From Pteria penguin (taxonomy: Eukaryota; Mollusca; Bivalvia; Pterioida; Pteriidae): a DNA stretch of 64,000 bases. Location: positions 56,644,475 to 56,708,474 of the forward strand of contig CM068580.1 in assembly GCA_035048485.1 (NCBI GenBank), read 5' to 3'. Under the pieces are notes generated by a model, which saw only the letters and a program-made list of their open reading frames with translations, was not told the origin of the DNA and did no database searches. Within the stretch, counting starts at the first letter, position 1; each line of letters opens with the position of its first letter. Both the position numbers and the translations under genes were made by a program. Shown here piece by piece: positions 27,801-37,726 of this stretch.

Positions 27801-28672
27801 GAACCTTCATTGCATACTGTGTCTTGTAGATTATCCACAAGATAAGCGAAATGGACAAACAAGCTAATGAACAGACACAAAAATTGATTAAATTGATTGA
27901 ATATTGTTTTATGTCACTCCACAATTATTTCACATATATGGTGACGGCATCTGCGTGATGCACTGCATACAAATTTAGACCTTTGCAACGGACCCGTCCG
28001 TAGCAGTGAGGGATTTATTACGTGCCATGCCTACCGTGACACACAACCTCGGTTTTTACTGTCTCATCCGAAAGACAGAATACCGGTGCGCCAGGGCGGG
28101 AGTCAAACCCGGAACCTTTTGATACTGAGCCAAGTACATTTACCTTATCTACTAGGCCACACCGGCTTACAGATACAAAAAAAATCCTCTTGGAAACTAG
28201 GGGTGCAAAAAGACAATAAATACTTACCATCCCAAGAACTTGATTCTATCCAGTTTATAGCATTAAACAATGCCGCTGTTCCGCCATAACAGGCATTGGT
28301 TGTATCCACACCTTCTACACAGGTATTTCCACTATCTTCAAACAACTGCATTATAACCGATTTCACACTCTTAGATTTGTCAACAATTGTCTCCGTGCCC
28401 ACCTCTAGACGTCCGATATCTGTATAGTCAATTTGGTTTTTCTCCATCAACAACTGTACCACAGTCAGACACAAAGAATTAATGTCCTCTCTGTCTGAAC
28501 AGAACCCCATCTTGGACTGTCCCAAACCAATAGTATATTTTCCTTTAGATATTTTATCAAAGTCTTCTAGTTCTGACTGATCGACATATTGGGATGGAAA
28601 ATATATCTCCATGGCAACAATTCCTACATCTTGAGGCCAGTCCATCTTCGCCATTTTTGCTGGTCCCGGCAT
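18576..28672 (-). CDS. HMGCS1: Hydroxymethylglutaryl-CoA synthase, cytosolic type (complete coding model)
   Basis: Condenses acetyl-CoA with acetoacetyl-CoA to HMG-CoA, the step before HMG-CoA reductase in the mevalonate pathway. Minus-strand coding exons in order: 28228-28672, 22053-22178, 21487-21651, 20592-20748, 20068-20238, 19348-19580, 18576-18775. All introns are GT..AG, all phases agree, and the total is 1497 nt for 498 residues plus TAG. Catalytic residues visible: Glu94 in VGTET, Cys128 in TTNACYGG, His260 in [11 protein letters not shown]. Later family blocks SYGSGLA and GTWYL are also intact. No mitochondrial presequence is seen: the protein opens [20 protein letters not shown] like vertebrate HMGCS1. 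It is about 20 residues shorter than the human enzyme, mainly at the C-terminus. The start is chosen by homology. Candidate acceptors end at 28679 or 28674, just before the ATG, so a separate 5' UTR exon upstream is likely. Confidence 0.97.
21140..21300. mobile_element. Possible decayed relative of the TIR element at 33359-33779
   Basis: CTCCATTTGATGCCAGAATA, then GTGCAAGTTTATGAAATGTA and AAGGAACTGCAGTCC, resembles the right arm of the 33359 element (CCATTTGATGCCGAAATG, TTGCAAGTTTACGCAACAGA). The left arm is hard to recognise. Located in an HMG-CoA synthase intron. Confidence 0.4.
22843..22880. repeat. 38-bp perfect palindrome in HMG-CoA synthase intron 1
   Basis: AGGGACGTATATATCTAAA is followed directly by its exact reverse complement. 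CTTAATAT flanks it on both sides (22835-22842 and 22882-22889), with one extra G at 22881. Confidence 0.85.
22911..23453. repeat. 49-bp minisatellite, 11 copies, in HMG-CoA synthase intron 1
   Basis: The unit starts CATCAATAACATTTATTTAT and continues ATAAATGAGGAAGTAAC to ATGTCTTAA. The first four or five copies are nearly identical. Later copies carry shared variants (ACACAATG instead of ACATAATG; TTTTATATA insertions). Each unit holds the small palindrome ATTTATATAAAT. Confidence 0.95.
23568..23703 (+). mobile_element. Second, unrelated tRNA-derived SINE fragment
   Basis: CCGGGTTCGATTCCCGGGTT is a tRNA T-arm with box B. It runs into CGCGATATAACTGAAATATT and AAGCGACGTAAAACAC, then a CAAATCAACCAAC tail. 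The body is different from the family at 7662. No D-arm or acceptor stem remains, so it is not a tRNA gene. Confidence 0.7.
23704..24771. other. Part of HMG-CoA synthase intron 1, nothing further seen
   Basis: AT-rich intron sequence with short spurious frames only. Confidence 0.6.
24772..24882. repeat. Inverted repeat around (AAAT)n(AT)n, in HMG-CoA synthase intron 1
   Basis: ACAGATATCACGCCTATATA at the left faces TATATAGGAGTGATATCTGT at the right (one mismatch), with AAAT and AT repeats filling the loop. It has the form of a small MITE whose centre has grown as a microsatellite. Confidence 0.75.
25795..26118. repeat. 24-bp minisatellite, about 14 copies, in HMG-CoA synthase intron 1
   Basis: The unit is TAGTACAATATAGATCTACA plus TGTG, with variants GATATA, GACCTA and ATACCTAA. 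The unit is a multiple of three and nearly self-complementary, so several frames on both strands stay open. These are not genes. Confidence 0.95.
27160..27403. mobile_element. Tc1/mariner-like MITE in HMG-CoA synthase intron 1 (244 bp)
   Basis: The ends CAGTACAGTCCGGGTG and CACCCGGACTGTACTG are perfect inverted repeats, bordered on each side by TA, the target duplicated by Tc1/mariner transposases. Inside are several mutually complementary CAGTGGGCATT / AATGTCCACTG blocks. No transposase is present. Confidence 0.85.
27566..27690. repeat. 62-bp tandem duplication, two copies
   Basis: AACCCAATTAAGTTTTGACT through CATAAAAGGTATAAAAG is repeated back to back with essentially no change, so it is recent. 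In HMG-CoA synthase intron 1. Confidence 0.9.
27884..28168 (-). mobile_element. tRNA-derived SINE, full length, minus orientation, beside an HMG-CoA synthase splice donor
   Basis: Minus-strand head with box B GGTTTGACTCC and box A region TGGCCTAGTAG, conserved body, and a (CAAT)n-like tail. The flanks ACAGACACAAAAA (27871-27883) and ACAGATACAAAAA (28169-28181) match at 12 of 13 bases, a clear LINE-type target duplication. Its 5' end lies only about 60 bp into intron 1 from the exon-1 donor at 28227. Confidence 0.9.
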
Positions 28673-28678
28673 ACTGAC

Positions 28679-29118
28679 CTTAGTCTATGCATACAAAATT
28701 AAAGAAGAAATAGGTAATTTAAAGTCAATTAATTACACAAAATATGTATTCTATACCAAATCATTAACAAGAAAGATTTTGCTTCATCATTCGTCTATAC
28801 ATGTACATGTATGTAAAACACAACAATTCAAAATCAACCACTTATTCCATACATGTACTCAGTAAATGCTCTCACTCTGGGCATCCTATGAAGAAATGAC
28901 AAGCAATTGTATTGTCATATCTCTTGAGTTTTTATATCTAGTCATAATTTAGTCTTACTTGTTTTGCCCATTTCTGCAATTAAAGCTGCTAAGTCTAGTA
29001 AGTGTCTCAGAGAGTATATTAAAAGTACATGTATCAGGTACACATGATCTCTGTATCTCATTGTCATTTTTATCACTTCCTTTTAGAATTTCGATGAAGT
29101 CCCAATTAAACCGTAAAA
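28679..29118. other. 5' flank of HMG-CoA synthase (probable UTR intron), no motif identified
   Basis: AT-rich sequence in which I see no convincing TATA box, sterol response element or upstream exon. Confidence 0.45.
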
Positions 29119-29119
29119 C

Positions 29120-30942
29120 AGAACAAGAGGCCCAAGTGGGCCTAAATTGCTCACCCGAGTACCTGGATGATCAGTCATGCAGGAAGGAAGAATTCATTTA
29201 TTTTTGCATTACACAAATGTTGAAAATATGTCAAATTTATTTCAGACCAGAATAAAAAACAACACTTTTTTGCACATCCATTCAGGTGATTTTGATATTA
29301 AGCATTTGCTTTGTCTCTGCAAGATGTGATTCGGGGCAACAAGTTCGTCATTTTCTTTAGGTGGGGCCTTTTGTTGACTGATTTGAAGTCTTGGTCATGA
29401 ACAACAATTGTTTCAAATATTGTCCAGATCCAACTTAAAATGGCTTAATTTCATATGTTGAGTGTTGAGAAACATCTAAAAACTTATTTAGATGTATAAA
29501 GGAATGAAGAAAAAAAATTCTGACCACAGCTGGATTTGAACTACTACTCTCCATATTTTAATTACCAAGTGGTATATGTACCATTGTGAGACCTACTTTT
29601 TAGACATGGTGGCATTATCTGTCGACCAATTTGGATGAAATGTACAAAATTGATAGTGGACCTATAGTACTTCATGTATACCATGTTTAATTAAAAACTT
29701 TTTTTTTAAATTTGATTTTGGAAGGGTACCAAAATGACAATACTTCTTCACTCATCCCTCCTGATCATTTATATGCATTCTGTTTGTCTCTGTATACAGC
29801 CAGTATGTAGAGGAATATTGTCAAAAGAGGGTACTCTTTTGTAACCTACTTTTGAATATGGTGACGCCACCTGTAAAGACGTCTGAACAAAAACAACAAA
29901 ATTTGAAGGGGATCATAAGTGATTTATTTCTACCAAGATTTATTAAAATCCTTCCAACAGTTTTGCAGAAAAAGTTGAAAATGTGAAAAATGCCCCCCCC
30001 CCTTTTTTTTTGGAAGTCTTAAAAATTCATAAAAAATACAAAAATTGAGATATTGACAAAATTCTTTGACATTAATATTCCTTACTATAATTATGATCAA
30101 AATAGTCATTAAGAAACCATCAATATCAATTAACTGAAAAACAGGACACTTTTCTGCATTGAAATTACTAAGTCCAGACAGAAACACGTTAAAAATGCGT
30201 AAATTTCTATTTGACGGATCTTAACCCCGAACACAATTTTTAATAACCCATCTGTATATATCATTTAAATCCAATTAGTTTCCCCATTTATGCACTGGTT
30301 CCGAAGGAGAATATTGTTGAAGAGGGGTACCGTTTTGGGCACTTTTGGCCCTGCCCTGGATCCAATCTGATTAAAACCATATCTTTATTCCGATTCTCTA
30401 TTTGCCCCAATGCGGATATAAAGATCTGGCAAAACTCCGTAAGGGGTCATGTTCTGGTGAACTCTGATTTTCAGCCAATCAGTGGATCGGCTACAAATTC
30501 CTAGGAATGAAATTAACATCCCCAGCATGCGTGACCTACAAAGTAGTCTTTGAACAGTGTTTGTTACATATTGCGTCACTATTGCGTGCCTAGCCGAGTC
30601 ATTGATTGGCTATAAGAAATAACGGTTTCCGTGACTGAAATGTGATCAGAGTTCACCAGAACATGACCCCTTATGGAGTTTCGCCAGATCTTTATCCGCA
30701 ATGGGACAAATAGAGAAGCGGAATAAAAATATGGTTTTAATCAGATTGCCCTGGATCCACCCCTGTGGGAATCTGGATCCCAAACACAATTTTAATAGGG
30801 GACCTTGAGTACAGCATATATACAAAGTCTGATCTAAATCTGCAAAGCAGTTCCAGAGAAGAAGTTGAAAATGTGAAAAGTTAACAACGATGGATGGCGC
30901 ACTATGACTATTTGAGCCTTTGGCTTAGGTGAGCTAATAAAA
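29120..30942. mobile_element. Interspersed repeat of about 1.8 kb, carrying a nested TIR element
   Basis: Left part reads AAGAGGCCCAAGTGGGCCTA then AATTGCTCACCCGAG. Right end reads GAGCCTTTGGCTTAGGTGAG then CTAATAA. GCTCACC and its complement GGTGAGC near the two ends make a subterminal inverted repeat. From memory, this AGAGGCCC...GGTGAGCTAA pair of ends is common in bivalve DNA; I could not check it. The interior is non-coding, with phrases repeated inside it such as GTTGAAAATGTGAAAA. It is interrupted at 30363-30748. Superfamily unknown. Confidence 0.55.
30363..30748 (-). mobile_element. Long-TIR element, CAATCTGATTAAAACC family, copy B (386 bp)
   Basis: Ends CAATCTGATTAAAACCATAT and ATATGGTTTTAATCAGATTG. 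The long inverted arms pass through AAAGATCTGG. A perfect 9-bp direct repeat CCCTGGATC flanks it (30354-30362 and 30749-30757). It is inverted relative to copy A at 18056. The duplication length and long arms fit a Mutator-like non-autonomous element. Inserted in the 29120-30942 repeat. Confidence 0.93.
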
Positions 30943-32713
30943 ACCGACGAAGTATGGTGTGTTATGAACTTTTTGTTCACTGTCACTATTTTTCATTGGC
31001 TGGCTGAATTGAACACATGACTTTAAATTCTGATGATGTATACCACAATACAAATGACCCAGAATTCAACCACCCAATTTCAATACCCTGTCTCAGAAAC
31101 AATGTGCATACAACAGTTGCATCAATGAATATTTACATTTTTCAAGTCTAAGTATTTACAATAAATACATGCTTGCTGCTAATTCAAACTGAAATCTAAT
31201 ACACATAGTTTCCTCAGGCAAAAGTTTGTTATGACTTAAATTTTTACCCAGACAATATCTTCGTAAGTTGTAACGGACATACCCTTGTTATTACTTTCTT
31301 AGTTCTGATATTGATGTCAATGTTTTTAATTCTCAAGTGAATAAATTTTATGCCAGTTATCATTTTAAAAAGTGTGAGTGATTGAATTCTGTAGCCTTTG
31401 ATTGAATACTAGAGCATTTACAGTAAAGATATCACAGTCTGTCTATAGTAGCATGGCTCGAAATTGTCAAAATTTCTGGTCATTAAATTGGCAGATTTAA
31501 AGAAAATTTGGACGACCTCCATTATATTTAGTGAAATTTTAGGTTGCCCAAAGCGATTTTAGGCTGTTTTTGACGACCGGACAACTGCTAATTTCAAACC
31601 ATAGAGTAGCCATGCATTTCAATCTGGTGGTTGTTAGCAGGAGCCCATGAAACGTTAACTGTGAAATTGATTTTTTGAGTGGAAAATAGTAGTGTTTCCT
31701 GTGAAATATATGATGTCATAATGTAGTTTTTATTGTACCTTACGTCATTTTGTGGAAACAATGATTTTACCACACAACACGTAAGTCCTGCAATTAACGT
31801 GAAGGGGTCTATTGTATGTTCTCATCTTCAGTTATCAGTATTTGTTCCTTTTACTGGGTGCCAATACACCCCTTCCAGGAATCTCCCCACATCGTTCGTG
31901 GTCTGAGCTTGGCCGTTGATGTTTTAAAAATCTACGTCACTCATGTATATGTTCTAGTCACTGCTTACGTTAATTTATTGTTATATCATATATGATAAGA
32001 TCGCATTTGTGACATTTTTATGCAATTATTGCTACATCAGTCACCTGTAATTTGGGTTAAAATTGCGTTTAGATTTAGATGTAATACACCAATTACATTT
32101 AAAGAGTTTAAGACCGATTCTTTTAAAATGGCTGAAGCAGTGTCCAGGAATTCGATTCAAATGCGAAAAGTTCAAGTGTTTTTTTAACCTGTGGTTTTTA
32201 ATTTTCAGTCACCACATGGGCGATCAGCACTTCAGGTTTTGGGGGTCCAGCTATTATTCTGGTAGCCATGGGCGACTGGGCTACCGCCAATTTCCATCCC
32301 TGTATAGTGGTATAATGATACACCAATTTACTGGTAAAACATCATTATTCTTCACTGGTTTTTGGATATGGCAATGGACTATAAATTACACAAATGTTTC
32401 AAAGGTTATTTCTTCAGGTGATGTAATTTACAAAAAGATATTGTTTTATAAAAATATATGACTGTAAGTACGTAGCAGACAAGGACAAGGTTACAAACAT
32501 GGTTGGCTAAGCAGACAATGTTTACAGGATCTTTAAAAAAAATGCCCAGTTTTGTTAACATGGACATGATATGAAAAGTGTAACATTGTTATTGTGATAA
32601 ATGAATGTGACTTTAATAAACCGCAATCATGAGAAGGTGCACAACGGCTGCTAAAATGGTGGAAGTCGGTTTTTTTTTTAAATTTTGCTTGACCTTTGGT
32701 GTAGATAAAAAAC
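30943..32713. other. Intergenic, no gene seen
   Basis: AT-rich sequence. The longest open frame (32063-32461, +) has no recognisable family, no signal and no supporting splice structure. Confidence 0.5.
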
Positions 32714-32970
32714 CTACAACCTGGATTTCATGTTCTCTGGACGATTTTGGTGAGTTTAATGTATTCATGGTATTTATTGCTGACAGTAAATTACTCAATG
32801 AGTAAAAATGTTCTGGCTCTTGTTTGAGAGTAGTGTCATAAAATTTGAAAAAAACAGTGACCTGGATTTCATGTTTCCTGGACGATTTTGGTGAGTTTAA
32901 TGTATGGTATTTATTGCTGACAACAAAAACGTTCTGGTTCTTGATTGAGAGTAGTGTCATTAAATTTGAC
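32714..32970. repeat. Tandem duplication, period about 142 bp, two copies
   Basis: CCTGGATTTCATGTT, GGACGATTTTGGTGAGTTTA, GTATTTATTGCTGACA and GAGAGTAGTGTCAT occur in the same order twice. The second copy has lost about 30 bp. Confidence 0.85.
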
Positions 32971-33254
32971 TGACAAATAACAAAGTTGTGAGAGTCTGAA
33001 AAGAAGCACTAAATTAACTAATAATCGAAGTTACATGTAGTATCCTTCTCTCTCTTACACTCTATATATTGGATCAGGCGTTGTCATAAGACCCTGTGGT
33101 GAAAATTATGGAAAAAATCGAAGTTTTGGTGAAGAATTTTAATGTAAAAGTTGTGGGAAATAAACTTTTGGTGATAAGTTACATGGTAACCAAGTTATCT
33201 GGTTACCATGTGGCAAGTTGACCAGATAACTTTTCACCAATCCAATTTTTAAAC

Positions 33255-33935
33255 AAGAAAGTGAAATCTGACTGAATCACCGATGCATTGCACAGAATTT
33301 AGACCTATGCTACTGACCCACCTGAAGCAGGGGGAGCTTTTACAGTGCCATGTTTAACTAGCTGCAAGTTGACGTGGCCCTGAATGAATGATAGGCCAAC
33401 CATTTCTTACTTTGCATAGACTTGCAATTTTGATAAATGGAATTGCCAGCACGATTCTACGCATTTTGGCATCAAATGGAACAAATATCTAACATATATT
33501 AACATTAAGCAAACAATCGGCCCCTGATCTGTTGTCTGAAGGCTCCACACACACTTTTTCCCAACTTCTGTCAAATTTGCCAGTTTGTATATATATAGTC
33601 TGAATCATCTACATGTTTGATTCTGCTACTAAGATACATTTAAGCTTTATGTTTATATATGTTAGATACTTGTTCCATTTGATGCCGAAATGCGTAGAAT
33701 TGTGCCGGACATTCCGTTTAACAAAATTGCAAGTTTACGCAACAGAAGGAATTGTAGGGCCACGACTTGTGGCTAATACTTAACATGACACAGAACCTTG
33801 TTTTTACTGCTCATCCGAAAGATGCTAGATGGGACACAGTGTCTGAAGTGACTGATGATTTATGGGGTTCAAACTCAGGATCTCTTGATGAGTTGATCAC
33901 AGGCCAAGCACCTAACTGATTTTGGTACGCCAGCT
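33255..33935 (-). mobile_element. SINE, minus orientation, split by a TIR element
   Basis: The body half at 33255-33358 (GATGCATTGCACAGAATTTA, GACCCACCTGAAGCAG) and the head half at 33780-33935 (GACACAGAACCTTGTTTTTA, CTCATCCGAAAGATGC) are contiguous in other copies. Removing 33359-33779 and one TTAAC restores the family order. Confidence 0.8.
33359..33779. mobile_element. TIR element with arms of about 80-110 bp, inserted in a SINE (421 bp)
   Basis: The left arm runs from about 33365 to 33500 (CTTGCAATTTTGATAAATGG, ATTCTACGCATTTTGGCATC). The right arm, from about 33650, is its inverse (GATGCCGAAATGCGTAGAAT, CAAAATTGCAAG), around 88% identical over the best 77 bp. TTAAC borders both sides (33354-33358 and 33780-33784). 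A TTAA target would suggest piggyBac or Kolobok, but the end sequence is not diagnostic. Confidence 0.8.
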
Positions 33936-34650
33936 CTAACTCACGCTGTACCTTATACAAGAAATATTCCTTCTGCAATATTGATGTATGAAAATGTGAT
34001 GAAATCTTATCACAATACTGCTAGAGGCGGAGGCTACGTGTTATTACGAAGTCGAAAGGAAAGTGCAGACGATGTCGATGCAAATTTGACTGTTTAATAG
34101 TATTATATTGTTATAGTAAGTTATTTTACATTTTCATTACCTATAATCATGTATAATCGTTGCTTCTTAGGTTTCTTTCATTTCTGTGCTTGCTTTAACA
34201 TAAAAATAGGTATGACCTCGAAACATGTGCCTTCCAACACGATACATAACATAATATGAAGTCACATCCTGTTTATTTGAGCCAGTATTAATTGTACATC
34301 GATCCCGATTGAGATGTAATGTATGAAACTACATTATACGGATATGATATTTGTGTAGAATTTATTTGCTATTTTTGAACGCAATACCACGATGATTTAA
34401 CTTAAAATGGTAGCATATAACCTCCTGCTTTAGCAGATTAACATGCAGGGATTATCAATATCAATTTTATATCAAAAGGATTTTATTAATTTAAGATGGG
34501 AATGAATGATGAAAAAGATGTAAAGGATGTAAAGACGAATCCATCCAAAAAAAAAAAAAATGCAGAGAAGGGGAAAACCATAGAAGAAAAGAGGATATGT
34601 TCGACAATTTTGGTGACTATTGTTAGTCAGGAGAAAGGGGTACTGTATAA

Positions 34651-34827
34651 ACCTTTCAACGTTACTGCGGGAGTAACATTTTGGTTGGCAAATGATAACG
34701 TTTCCCATAAAAATTTTGACGTCATAATAAAAAATTGATTGTCTCTGACGTCATATTGCAGGAACAGTTATCATTTTGCCAACCAAAATGTTAATATGTT
34801 GGTCGCCGCAGTAACGTCCAAAGGGTC
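34651..34827. mobile_element. Foldback/MITE-like inverted repeat (about 177 bp)
   Basis: ACCTTTCAACGTTACTGCGG and AACATTTTGGTTGGCAAATG face CATTTTGCCAACCAAAATGT and CCGCAGTAACGTCCAAAGG. Both arms end near TGACGTCAT in the loop. The open frame across the left arm is not a gene. Confidence 0.75.
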
Positions 34828-34927
34828 TATGGTATCTACTGGTGTTCCAAAATAACCCCGGCTTAAATACCCTTTCCTCTGATCAAAGGACATTCCGACT
34901 ATACAGAGCGGAACCTTCTCTGTCTTG

Positions 34928-34930
<3 letters not shown>

Positions 34931-35003
<73 letters not shown>
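34931..35003. repeat. (TA)n microsatellite
   Basis: Pure TA tract of about 70 bp, followed by ATAAAGCACAAAT, a phrase that recurs at about 35290 and 35380. Confidence 0.97.
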
Positions 35004-35009
<6 letters not shown>

Positions 35010-35039
35010 CAAATACACTACAGTTAACAAGGCGCTCTA

Positions 35040-35152
35040 TATTTCACTTATATTCGTTCCCCGACTGGGACTCGAACCCACGACCTATTGTACCGAATCA
35101 CCTAGCTGTCATGCACCCGACCGTCTAACCGACTGAGCTATCCTAGCTCTAT
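35040..35152 (-). mobile_element. tRNA-like SINE head, minus orientation (third type)
   Basis: On the minus strand, AGCTCAGTCGGTTAGACGG (box A region) and GTGGGTTCGAGTCCCAG (box B) stand about 50 bp apart, too far for a normal tRNA, and no acceptor stem pairs. Three ATAAAGCACAAA phrases around it hint at a larger composite element spanning about 34930-35400. Confidence 0.6.
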
Positions 35153-35434
35153 AGGAAATAGAGCTTTAATAGCCAATCATTAGCTAATCGTATGCATGAC
35201 AACACGGTCGTGGAAAGTAAAGAGATTTACCGGACGTAAACGCAGGCGGATCCTCTGAAAGAATACAATCACTGCAACAGAAATAAACATATAAAGCACA
35301 AATAGAAACAATGAAACACCCGGGAGTACAATGGACCTTGGATTGGAAAAACCTGTAGAAACAAAGACAAGTTAGACAAACATATAAAGCACAAAGGAGC
35401 CTTCTGGGTTTTTCTGTGTAGGAATGTATAATAT

Positions 35435-35460
35435 CAGAGACATGTGTATATAAGTCTCTG
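35435..35460. repeat. Small palindrome of the CAGAGACATATATA type
   Basis: CAGAGACATGTGTATATA followed by AGTCTCTG. Related in sequence to the palindrome at 10652. A half-site (ATCAGAGACATATATA) is at about 35605, and a possible opposite end (CTATGTCTCTGTGAT) at about 35923-35937. Confidence 0.6.
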
Positions 35461-36051
35461 ATAAAATATAAGGATTAATTAAATGAAAAAAGTTCGATTT
35501 TCAAAGAATTCTGTGTTTGAGAGTCCGTTTTAGACAATTAAATGTATTGTCGTCATGTGCTCACTTTAAATTAAAAAAAAAATTAGTTAGAACAAGACAG
35601 TATTATCAGAGACATATATACATTATGAAACATTAATTAACAACCAAAAATAACTTTTGAGGTATTTTGGTATGTTTCTCCCTCTGAACTAAATTTTTGC
35701 TACAGTATGAAATTAAAAACATATATATCCTAATCAAAAATATAGACCTTATATCTATTCCGTTTTGTCGATACAAACCTGTCACTAAATTGAAGTGACT
35801 TATTTACTAGTTTGGTCAGATTGAAATCCTTTAGTAAAACCATAATTATCACAGGAAACGAAACTTGAGTTTATACAATTTGGCATAAATGAAATAAACT
35901 ATCATGATTCTCAGTGACATAGGCTATGTCTCTGTGATTTTGAATGAAAAGCATGCAGCTACTAGTTACACATTTTATTTATAATTTCTAGTGGATATTA
36001 AGCACAACATGGCGAATAAAAAATGCGATATACCATTTTCGTGGGTGAATA

Positions 36052-36086
<35 letters not shown>

Positions 36087-36125
36087 TAAGCCACTCCAAG
36101 ATTTTGTCCAATGCAGAAGACCCAC

Positions 36126-36363
36126 CATTCTCAGTGGCGGATCCAGGATTTCCGAAAAGTGGGGGATGGGGGCCACATGTGTATTAGCCGAACTACTCAG
36201 CTATTTTTGGTGCAAAATCTGGATTTTTACTGGTAAATATGTGGCCAAAAGGGGGCGGGCCCCCGGGCCCCCTCTAAATCCGCCACTGATTCTCTGCCCA
36301 GAGTTATTGCTCATTACTCTCACGTATAATGCTTGTAGCGCACGGAACCCTGGGAAGAGAATG
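36126..36363. mobile_element. TIR element, ATTCTCTRCCCAGAGTT family, copy 2, itself interrupted
   Basis: Starts CATTCT, then continues after the inner insertion as CTGCCCAGAGTTATT, and ends GGAACCCTGGGAAGAGAATG. The 9-bp flanks AAGACCCAC (36117-36125) and AAGACCCGC (36364-36372) match at 8 of 9. Without the inner element it is about 76 bp, close to copy 1 at 12195 (83 bp). Confidence 0.8.
36132..36288 (+). mobile_element. Short TIR element, CAGTGGCGGAT family, copy 3 (157 bp)
   Basis: Starts CAGTGGCGGATCCAGG and ends CTAAATCCGCCACTG. Perfect 5-bp repeats ATTCT flank it (36127-36131 and 36289-36293). It matches the reverse complement of copy 1 (10505-10615) over TTTCCGAAAAG, CACATGTRTATTAGCC and TTTTTGGTGCAAAATC. 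Confidence 0.92.
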
Positions 36364-36430
36364 AAGACCCGCTCGAATCTGTGAAGGATGTTTTACGTGG
36401 CAACATAAACCGTTACACAGGACCTCAGTT

Positions 36431-37726
36431 GATACCATTTAATTTAACATTAAAAGTGTATAACATTTATTATTTTATACCTATCTATAACATTCTTTAT
36501 CATAGGTAAGTTTAAAATAAGTGTCTAAGACTGTTAATGTAATAAATTATCCATGGGACAGGTAGGGAGGAAGACAATAGATAACTGTGGATAGCCGAAA
36601 TCGAACATGAGTCCTCAGATTTAAAGTAAACTTGTCCCTTTATTGAAAAATAAATGCTACATTTATGAATAGATAATTTTAATTATGGCGCATATTAATG
36701 GAGCAAGTATCTCTTGAATTTTCAAATTGAAGATTGGAGACAACGGACAAAAAGTATGTTAAGAGAGACTTGACGAAGCACATGTATACAAGTACCTCTG
36801 GGTTAGAATTAGCATTGAACACATCTGTGGGGTACACACTCTCAAATAAAAGGGCGATAATGTATAATTTTAAATCTGAAGAAGAAATGTGGACTTACTA
36901 CCTTTAATTACATTGCCGTGAATATATGACGCAATTAGACAAAATATTTTTTCACATGGATGCAGTCTTGTTTTGGATAATGATATTATGTTTTCGGGAG
37001 ACAAATGTTTTACTTTTATTTTCATATGCATTTATTACGCGAAATCTAAAATGCTATACTTTGCACTGATCCACGCACTTAATGATAATCCGCTTGCACT
37101 TTATGCACTCATACATTATTTAAACAAATTTGTCACAATCATTGTAAAATGTACTTTTATAAAAACAGACTGACCACAATGAGGCATGTGCAATGTACTT
37201 ATATATGTAATAGTGTAATTATATAAGTAGTTATACGAGCATATATTTTTGATGATTCTTCTAAAAAGAAACTGAAACCAAAAAAAAAAAAAAAAAGATT
37301 ACGATGGCATTGTTGGTCTATCAGTGTGCAGTGTCAATGATCTGTAGATAAAATCTTTCATATCTGGCAACGTGTTTACCCTGTTTTGATAAAGAGATAG
37401 ACTATGCATTTTTATATACCACGTTGTCGTCATCTTCCTAATACTGCATCGAACTATGATTTTTCTTTTTACTTTTATGATTATGAATCATAATATAACT
37501 GGTTGAATACAGCGACGGTAACTATTTATCCAAATTTTGAAAAACATCAAAATAAACAGATGAATAAATAAATAAATAAATAAATAAATAAACAGATTTA
37601 GAAAGATTAAAATTAAATGGAAACCGAACAATTACAAGGACTTAAAGGGACATCACTGCAAGTCCTTAAAAAACCAATCTCAGCAGATCCTCAAAATAAA
37701 TCAATACATGTACAACAATAATGTCT
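36431..37726. other. Intergenic, no gene seen
   Basis: AT-rich; includes (AAAT)n at 37561-37592 and an A17 run near 37280. Short frames are not supported as genes. Confidence 0.55.

Larger units (their letters stand above)
36045..36430 (-). mobile_element. SINE, minus orientation, interrupted by nested elements
   Basis: The (GATT)n tail (about 36049-36086), CCACTCCAAGATTTTGTCCA and GCAGAAGACCC are on the left. The rest of the body (CTCGAATCTGTGAAGGATG, TTTTACGTGGCAACATAAAC, GACCTCAG) resumes after 36363. The head is missing. Confidence 0.75.

Noticed and set aside
32063..32461. 132-residue open frame
   Set aside because: No family resemblance or supporting splice or promoter signals, and length is within chance for this composition.
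34496..34738. 80-residue Lys-rich protein
   Set aside because: Its second half lies in the arm of an inverted repeat, and there is no conservation that I recognise.
35056..35150. tRNA gene on the minus strand
   Set aside because: Boxes A and B are too far apart and the ends do not pair; more likely a SINE head.
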